A DNA stretch of 64,000 nucleotides, taken from contig LSRY02000056.1 in NCBI GenBank assembly GCA_001643675.2, forward strand, positions 501,001-565,000, given 5' to 3'. Under the pieces are notes generated by a model. The model was not told the DNA's origin. It made no database searches and was given only the letters and a program-made list of their open reading frames with translations. The stretch is from Monocercomonoides exilis. Lineage: Eukaryota; Preaxostyla; Oxymonadida; Polymastigidae. Every line of letters starts with the position of its first letter. Position 1 is the first letter of the stretch. This document shows, one piece after another, positions 59,201-64,000 of this stretch. Made by a program: the position numbers and the translations under genes.

Positions 59201-61431
59201 GCACAGGGAGAGGAGGCGGGATGATGCTGGACTTTTGCGATCCAGATGCTCCCTTTCAAACCCCTTCCAAACCGCTCCTTCTTCACATTGCGGGTGTTCA
59301 ATTCATGATGAACAGTGCATTCATGGGGAAGGATGTGTTTATCAACTGCCATTCGATCGGTGAGCAGATCAACGAAACACTTTTCGCTCTTGACTTTTCG
59401 CAGCCCTCGCTGCGCATGAACACATCGATCTGTGGGAGCGACTCAGCACATTCAGACATCGATCTCATCCCGCTGATCACATTTCTGTACACGCCGCAGG
59501 TGTTTGTGTCGATGGAGTCTGAAGACAGCAACCAGTGTGGGAAGCAGGACAATCCTTGTCGAAGCGTGTCACACGGAGTGAGGCATGTGCAGGCTGGGCT
59601 GTTCAATGCGATATGTGTTGACTCATCGAGTGTGGTGGCTGAGCCGACAGTCGTCAGCGATCTCACGCTGAAGTCGATCACCAAACACCAATCAGCAATT
59701 CATTTCAATTCATCGATTGAAGAGGAGTCTGAGGGATCGTGGATCATGTTGTTTGAAAACGAGTGTTTGGTCGAAGACTGCTTGTTTTCGTTTGACGAGC
59801 ATTTCTCAGCAGAGCACACAGCGATTATGAAGCAATTGAATGGATCGTTGGCATTTTCAGGCTGCACTCTGCAGTCATCATCTGTTGAGTCTACTCTCAA
59901 TTCGAGTGTTATTGTGGTTGAAGGAGGAGTGTTTGAGATGGAGAAGAGCTCGATATGTGTGATGGGCACAGCTCAGCCATTGTTCCTCTTCAAGGGTGGG
60001 TCAGCTGCCACTCTGAACCAGATCGAGATATCCACAATAAAAACAACTGCAACTGCAATGATTGTTGAGTCGAGTGCATCAGTGAACATCATGCAGCTGG
60101 CTGCATCTGACATTCGGCTGTGTGGGGAAAACTTTATTTCTCTGGCAAAGGGGAAGAATCAGCATGTGAATGAGAAAGATGCTGGAGAAAGGGTTGTTCT
60201 GCAGATGGGCATATCATCGTTCTCAAACATCACCAGCAGCAGCAGCAATTCCCATGTGGTTGAGTCGGCGTGTGAAAAAACAAGAAGCCAATTGTTGAAT
60301 TGTTCGTTTGAAAGATGCTTCACACCTTCAGAGAAAGGGAGCTTGGTGGAAATATCATCTGGGGCATCTCTGTCTCTGCAGTCATGCGAACTGATTGGAT
60401 GTGAGGATGAGCATCAGAGCGAAAAGAATGGAGCAGATGAGGATGTGTGCAAATGGACTGGATCGGTTGTTGATGTGTGTGAAGGGTTGCTGGAGATGAA
60501 GGACACATCGATCACAAACTCTTCAAAAGGCGGGCTGTCGATCAGTGGTGGAAGTGCTGTTATCGAAAGCTGCTTGTTTGAGAATAACAGCAAAAGAATC
60601 GAAAGATACAGGTCTGCAAGAAGAAATGTATTCTGCACAGGCAGCGGAACACTCAATGTTGTTGATTTGAAAGGAGGAGATGGATGGGAAAGAAATACTT
60701 CACTTTGGATTTTGAATGAAGGATGCAAGCTGTTGGGGATTGCTGCTGAAAGATCATCCGAGTTCTTCATTCCAACGCTGAAGTCAGTTGAAACAACTCA
60801 AAAAGAAGATACTGTTGAACTGACTTTCAGAGGGACGCTTCTTCTGCCATGCAATCTGGGATTCCAGATTGTGTCAAAAATAAACAATGTCAGCTCAATC
60901 GAGACTCACGCTTTTGCGGAAGATGAGTTTGTTTCTGAGGAAGAAGTCCAGGGCAAGATAGGTTCGTCTTTGGTAAGCCCTGCTCCAACAGAAGCAGAAG
61001 TGGCTGTGTGCATATTGTTTGGAAATGTTTCTAATCCATCTTCCACAGAATCTTTTGTTCTGAAGAACAAAAGTGAATCTGAACCAAAAGGAGATGAAAA
61101 GATTGTTGAAGGAGGAAAGAAAGAAAAATCTATATGGCCGATTATTGTTATTGTGCTTGTGGTTATATTGTTGATTGTTCTTATCATTGCAGTTGCATTT
61201 ATTGTTCGATGGAGAAAGGTCAAGAATGAAGCGAAAGATCTGAGGGAGATTGTGAATGATACAGTGAGAAAAGATCCGAAATTGATTGAGATGGTGACAA
61301 TGGAGATGTCGCCTGAAGAGCAGTGGAGGAGAGCTGAGAGAGAGGCAGAGAAGAAGAATGAAGAAAGGATAAAAAGAGGGTGTATGAAAAAGCTTGGGAC
61401 ACTCGGAGTCATCAGAGCACCTTCTTTCTGA
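53230..61431 (+). CDS. giant Pmp-like surface protein with transmembrane helix (copy 2), frame lost before the kinase-like tail
   Basis: I start at ATG 53230 because it gives a signal peptide (MTHGASFLTLCICVLCIIAG); an in-frame ATG at 53155 would add 25 residues. The frame gives 2,733 residues. The ectodomain has five modules that open with CG...PC-like signatures at residues about 630, 987, 1339, 1700 and 2103 (CGFGYFPCSTI, CGYSEAPCSSI, CGKQDNPCRSV), spaced 352-403 residues. Each carries GGG(M/I)-hydrophobic-D/N motifs and a G-K/S-DVF(V/I) element. Transmembrane helix at about 2635-2658 (IWPIIVIVLVVILLIVLIIA), then VRWRK and the conserved DPKLIEM..MEMSPEEQWRRAE juxtamembrane helix. Near 61375-61394 two single-base losses relative to copy 1 shift the frame and end it at 61431. 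Real frameshift, assembly error or unrecognised splice are all possible. Confidence 0.8.
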   Translation: MTHGASFLTLCICVLCIIAGAANKENYETKITKKEEKGIILEGIRKNNDFCFTNRRNNKCSKNYENSGRRNEETEASEQDFVKMKRKNKGNIVKEWQVIFFEPKCYTNELKDEISGNKLYESEILGYLLFSNSTVILQSLAFAECSNGRVFCAECESTMVLSACRICTKITASPIELSCSDAMLTNVTLHSMNPSSFQQAPLILGKSCISISPKLGNVLVSSSFFSSFTVSSAPFLSSKFIEKATLSNLEFFNISSTFKSKQSISKDVKECSTIISCCLFSSVCDALDGGIVRSINAPSSSLLATNTSFVGCYRTTNAEFIGNESNPSKPGRQNSTSEVINTFIWCEWNGSKANGTGEFKEDGTSSGGAIWMSNLPSGSLSAFHCSFNDCSAHGCGGGIVCFDINSVKVANCSFIACVAKENYGGGMYLINIYYCILVADCAFRECSSNHLGGGLNLGAFNMSGGKCIEDESGETDSAWLKNCSFIRCTIENIKGGGFCCYSIPAEFKMKEIVFISCFARAFGGGMRLEHYEETHPNDDKYCYFLFFHDCACSESIPYGHDVFIIDRCNLMQSTNPFFECYSTNMDDRRVCYGYSSDNEIFEQTKMKNWLKDGVIDRFVGIDGMDSGEWCGLSQFTRCKTIGFAVENSLNQLKSRIVILEGKHASEIHTIDVCEKSIDIVGKGKDQSSISTESLNSSASFLFSVLNGNLYGAHFCIFLSFSSHLSQSVFVVASESGALSLEEVKITSETEKEVSLSTSIFKLPLSQLSMCVVEIEMISGSLPLFSEPHSSTIESKESILSNVTIRNVNRTTGDGVVMAKSVKGGETFVVRNVTMDGCKCLDGCGGGIKVELEESSSKACIGTTSSQDGGTTTFDQCSCGGYGGGVMLFLADNSFDFEISSVSFIGCSATLGGKDVFVNGSKLVSGTITIAKLNVGHNGSVYDELMGYDRNEGGMGIFPLNVFFDAFSGAAHVGKGVNGYGGYDSWFCGFGYFPCSTIEFASQNRFSSSKKNIVLDSEFELGEVVSMAGSYEWEVYCGINKTDVNVRVPSGMTSSYLINVQSASSIKNIAFQIPFLLSSATSLIGLTSSSLTLIDCSVAHLSESTSSVAFGYSFVNAQSGSLNMERFVIGGALVFGAHSAIEFSEGMASVICSGCNISGVVKNCGDGGWIKGTVGGSGTLTVDGCNVNGCSCVGGKGGGIYVGLKENGKVVMNGTLIFEGCCAGSLEEKGRGGGLFINVDSTESDFTIYESVIFSEENPNKAFHGSDVFVQCGSGLLLEEIVNQASFGFFKDGNCMNNEEKLCGCEDGTSLPVIPLCVYLCDFESPISVDERSGADHSHCGYSVFCCSTIDFCVRERVNELVNAMEVISSASIKNPFVVPLFQTSQISISSSSASSSSSQYPLVNVGLTDNISTDCHNVIQCSGSFSLSFLSFALPRVLPSSISSIIQSSIFLSLSNISIVFSADTLASSVAFSLIHVSGGELELTGLVVSEDITFAALPPINVNGESRVAVEGCTLTEMANEGGSGGCVKVETSGGGTISIKNTNISSKCKNEEGLRGGGMMILIGSGGSLEMKNVNLSECEVPSVDIEDGGKGMGGGMFVALPEEIEKFVMEGMTFEGCNAWKGKNLFVSGWDLREVVNKDHLKWEMSSEELESLDELCGWEGMTTGEEYEIPLVVYLWSNWSGKGFVSKEKGGGFSGCGYSEAPCSSIDHMIKMRFSPVGLEKSIIKVEGSASLKHSVSLLPSKPSDENRPLISVEGGDEAVHLFVSGDGDSSDDGSLISNSVNASFSNLIIDLPSRCEFHKSFIRSVYSVSFSLCRFIPSDTLSPSSSSLCVLDIAEGDVSLEHCALATLSLANPFLRLSANFHSAHMHNTSFINSSVSSDSFISVFPTGLHSNQLALGDSPDLPVDCPSMNMTSVTVENVSRTEEGSVFLGVDEFAGLKCGMENCTFWNCLSRQSNRGGGLMMHMKNEESSLGVKNCTFVLCACSESTGRGGGMMLDFCDPDAPFQTPSKPLLLHIAGVQFMMNSAFMGKDVFINCHSIGEQINETLFALDFSQPSLRMNTSICGSDSAHSDIDLIPLITFLYTPQVFVSMESEDSNQCGKQDNPCRSVSHGVRHVQAGLFNAICVDSSSVVAEPTVVSDLTLKSITKHQSAIHFNSSIEEESEGSWIMLFENECLVEDCLFSFDEHFSAEHTAIMKQLNGSLAFSGCTLQSSSVESTLNSSVIVVEGGVFEMEKSSICVMGTAQPLFLFKGGSAATLNQIEISTIKTTATAMIVESSASVNIMQLAASDIRLCGENFISLAKGKNQHVNEKDAGERVVLQMGISSFSNITSSSSNSHVVESACEKTRSQLLNCSFERCFTPSEKGSLVEISSGASLSLQSCELIGCEDEHQSEKNGADEDVCKWTGSVVDVCEGLLEMKDTSITNSSKGGLSISGGSAVIESCLFENNSKRIERYRSARRNVFCTGSGTLNVVDLKGGDGWERNTSLWILNEGCKLLGIAAERSSEFFIPTLKSVETTQKEDTVELTFRGTLLLPCNLGFQIVSKINNVSSIETHAFAEDEFVSEEEVQGKIGSSLVSPAPTEAEVAVCILFGNVSNPSSTESFVLKNKSESEPKGDEKIVEGGKKEKSIWPIIVIVLVVILLIVLIIAVAFIVRWRKVKNEAKDLREIVNDTVRKDPKLIEMVTMEMSPEEQWRRAEREAEKKNEERIKRGCMKKLGTLGVIRAPSF

Positions 61432-62494
61432 GAGTGGATCAACTGAATATATTTTGGGAAGGGATTCAGACAAGATTCCTCAATGGATGTTGGAAAAGGT
61501 GGATGAGAAAGAAGAGGAGGAGGAAGAGACCAGAAAGCGAACACCATCACCATCCATTTCATCCACTTCAACCACAGACACTTCAGACACTGAATCCACT
61601 TTTGTTCGGGGAGAGGATCTGTGCCCCACCACCTCGTCGATGTCGAATCTGGTGGATGCAATGGCCTGTTCATCGCCTCACGAAAAGCTGATTGTGGATC
61701 TGAGGGATTCGATGTTCATGCTGCTTCACGGGAGGAACAAGACAAAGGAGATGGCAATTGGAACTCTGCAGGAAAGAGAGCAAACAGCTGCTCAGATCCT
61801 GTTCTGGGTGGCAAATCTTGCGCTCCACTCCTTCGACGAAATGAACAACCCGCTCCAATCGTTGGCCAATCTGAGTCCGCACATTGTGCTGTTCTCGGAA
61901 CACATGGTCATCTGCATTGCGCTCCACTCCGACTGCTCCTCAGATGATTCTGACTCTTCGTCCATCTCATCAACCACAACTATTGCCACCTCTTCCTCTG
62001 ATTGCTCGTGTGCGAATGGGAACGGCAGAGGATCGCCTCCGCCCTCATCGGCGTTTGAGGATGAAGATGATTTCAGGAAGGAGTGCATGCGGTGGAAGGC
62101 GCCGGAGCTGCTGAGCGGCGCAAAGGGGCACGCAACAAAGAAGACGGTGGTGTTTTCGATCGGGATGATGGTGTGGGAGTGCCTGACGCTGCAGATCCCG
62201 TTTGGGGAATACGAAGCAGAAGCTGCCGGGCAGAAGATTGCGAACGGGGAGAGGCCAACACTGTGCAGCTGCGAGGGCATTTCGCTCGGCCAGACAGCAT
62301 GCGCCGCAATGTCGCAGCAGCCCCACAGCAGGCCCACGCTCCAGGAGCTCAAGAAAGCGTTCATCGCGCTGTTTCCGCCTGCCTCTGCCATGCTCACAGC
62401 CTCTGACGCAATCGACCTCGTCGATGCCACAGGCATCCCCCCTCCCTCCGCTTTGCCTGCTTCCGCTGTCTCAGAGACGCTCACCTCGTTTTGA
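61394..62494 (+). CDS. pseudokinase tail of copy 2, in the shifted frame
   Basis: Open frame of about 366 codons continuing the cytoplasmic tail seen in copy 1: LGHSESSEHLLSES, GRDSDKIPQWMLEKV, a Ser/acidic linker, then SPHEKLIVDLRDSMFMLLHG, LANLSPHIVLF, ICIALHSD, MRWKAPEL, SIGMMVWECLTLQIPFGEYE and SRPTLQELK. It has no ATG at a natural start, so alone it is not a gene. Same losses as copy 1: catalytic loop Asp replaced (LAN), no DFG, and IGMMVWE lacks the Asp of the normal DVWSFG. The frame ends in TGA. Confidence 0.8.
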   Translation: MGHSESSEHLLSESGSTEYILGRDSDKIPQWMLEKVDEKEEEEEETRKRTPSPSISSTSTTDTSDTESTFVRGEDLCPTTSSMSNLVDAMACSSPHEKLIVDLRDSMFMLLHGRNKTKEMAIGTLQEREQTAAQILFWVANLALHSFDEMNNPLQSLANLSPHIVLFSEHMVICIALHSDCSSDDSDSSSISSTTTIATSSSDCSCANGNGRGSPPPSSAFEDEDDFRKECMRWKAPELLSGAKGHATKKTVVFSIGMMVWECLTLQIPFGEYEAEAAGQKIANGERPTLCSCEGISLGQTACAAMSQQPHSRPTLQELKKAFIALFPPASAMLTASDAIDLVDATGIPPPSALPASAVSETLTSF

Positions 62495-64000
62495 CTGGCT
62501 CCCTCCAGCATTTGAGCCTGTGTGTCTGTGTGCCTGTGCACCACCCACCATCTGGCTTGCATCGCGCAATGAAGAAAAAAGGGGAGAAAGAAAAAAAAGA
62601 AAGAAATATCAATGACAATTGCTTTTGCAGCATTCTCAGTGATGCGAGTTTTTGGTGTTTGTGTTGCGTTTCCAAGCCAGCAGCATTGCCACTTCGCTTC
62701 TGCGCACCTCCATCCAAGCAATGTGTGATCTCACAATCACCGTGCCTTTTCGTATGTTTTGTAATCTTGTTTTGCTGGCCAGACTTTCGTTTTTGATCGG
62801 GTGCAGCTGCGCAGATGCTGCAAAAATATTTATTATTTTATTTTATTTTATTTTTTTATTCATGGCAATCAACAAATACGCAGAATTCTTTCCATTTCTC
62901 TCCTTTCTTTTCTTTTCTTTTCACCAGTTCTTTGACAGAAGCTTCGATCCATTTCAAGGCTGTTGTGAAAATAATAAATAGCTTTAATGTGCATGTGCCT
63001 TCAAAGACCCGAAGAAATGGAATCTGTTCCAAAATCTCGATTCAAAGAGCAATATGCTTCCAGCTCCAACAAGCGCATCTCGCTTGATGGCAGCGTTCTC
63101 ATCACAGAAGCATTCTTTCACCCACCCCCACCCCTGAATCCTTCGCCTCTCCAGACAGCAATAAAATCAGAAACCCAGACGATGCCTATCTGCTCTTGTT
63201 TGTGCTCCAACTCGGAAAACGGGCGCTTTGGAGAGTGCACACGCTTTCCTTATTTTGTGCATGCCAAATGCGAGGACAATCTGTTTTGATTTATCGACAA
63301 AGATGTTGCAAGGACACAAATGCCTGCTGATCACAATAACAAAAAGTGATAATCTGTCCAGAAGATGCACATGTGTCGAGTGAAAAAGAATATCGTCAGC
63401 ATATTTTCTTTTTGTCTTTTCACAACAAGAATGCTTTCATTTGCCCATTTTTAGTCCCAGCAATGGGCCTATTTTCATGTCTTGTTTTTCAGATAGCGGG
63501 GGTTTCCATATTTCAATTGTTTAAAAAAGAAAAGAAAAGAAATGAAATGAAATCACAAAGCAAAAGGAAAAAACAAACTCTGGAAAGTGAATAATTACCA
63601 TTTTTATTTTTATGTTTTGGGGAGGAAAATCATGAGATTTTTTAAAAACCGAATATTCAAAGCATTTTCCCGGTTTGAAGATATCGCAGCTTCTCGTATT
63701 CCATGCTACCAATAAAGACATCACCCTAATTGCTCTTTACGAGGCACTTCTGAATGAATGATGAACATCAACTCTTCTATCGCACCAAATTGGTCTTTTC
63801 TGAATTCTTTATAAAAATTAATGGAATAACGGTTCGTGATTGATTCAAATTATTTATCAGTCAAACAGATGGTTCCTTCTCTAATTTCAAAAATTACTCC
63901 AAAAGATTTTTAAAAATTTCAAAGTTTAATTCAAACTAATTATTAAAATTTACAAAAGGAAATGTTTTGTTCGTTATCGAATTACTTGAATTTTTGTAGA
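62495..64000. other. region downstream of the second surface gene
   Basis: Mixed AT-rich DNA. Apart from a short frame at 62987-63289 I see no gene, RNA or element. Confidence 0.5.
62987..63289 (+). CDS. small hypothetical frame, 100 aa
   Basis: ATG at 62987 or 63017. Base composition is closer to coding DNA than its surroundings, with a Cys-containing C-terminal half (ICSCLCSNSENGRFGECTRF). It has no family signal and no splice support and could be a remnant of a surface-gene exon or chance. Confidence 0.22.
   Translation: MCMCLQRPEEMESVPKSRFKEQYASSSNKRISLDGSVLITEAFFHPPPPLNPSPLQTAIKSETQTMPICSCLCSNSENGRFGECTRFPYFVHAKCEDNLF

Noticed and set aside
1-64000. tRNA, rRNA genes and CRISPR arrays
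   Set aside because: I looked for T-arm GTTCRANYC-type motifs within foldable contexts and for regularly spaced direct repeats and found no candidate worth listing; no covariance model could be run.

Overview
This is eukaryotic nuclear DNA from a protist. The sequence is AT-rich, almost every housekeeping gene carries several 47-333 bp GT-AG spliceosomal introns, and there is one flagellar-type kinesin-9. Two very large surface-protein genes combine a polymorphic-outer-membrane-protein-like (Pmp-like) ectodomain with a degenerate kinase tail. My best guess is an anaerobic metamonad of oxymonad type (Monocercomonoides/Blattamonas-like); this is inference, since no rRNA or tRNA gene is visible. 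Real genes here end in TAA, TAG and TGA, and glutamines are written CAA/CAG through kilobases of open frame, so the host reads the standard code.

Layout. 1-6,800: no intact gene; AT-rich DNA, a 3.5 kb purine/pyrimidine-skewed low-complexity stretch, a foldback repeat at 6205-6610 and a distant inverted-repeat pair. 6,824-8,230: an intact pogo/Fot1-type (DDE_1) transposase. 9,100-11,500: a GC-richer decayed gene of the IQCH/ATP-grasp-like family. 14,759-16,348: a second DDE_1 transposase whose frame is interrupted by four TAA codons only. 16,877-24,015: the first giant surface pseudokinase gene. 24,016-28,000: a 4 kb gene desert.

28,010-51,798 is a compact housekeeping island with intergenic gaps of about 0.1-0.7 kb: calreticulin (-), importin-alpha-like (-), an unknown protein (-), kinesin-9 (-), dihydropyrimidinase (+), cyclin K/T-like (-), SPIN90/Ldb17-like Arp2/3 regulator (-), RPA3 (+), Atg14/UVRAG-like (-), phosphatidylinositol transfer protein (+) and a large unknown protein (-). 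Three divergent pairs share 107-164 bp gaps that must hold both promoters. I resolved exon boundaries by requiring GT-AG, frame continuity and family fit; each listed model closes in frame.

53,230-62,494 holds the second giant surface gene, same orientation and architecture as the first, with a frameshift between its transmembrane/juxtamembrane part and the pseudokinase tail. The two tails are almost identical at nucleotide level although the ectodomains have diverged. The most interesting system in the window is this pair: Cys-rich Pmp-like modules opening with a CG-PC signature, one transmembrane helix, and a truncated pseudokinase with no recognisable catalytic residues.
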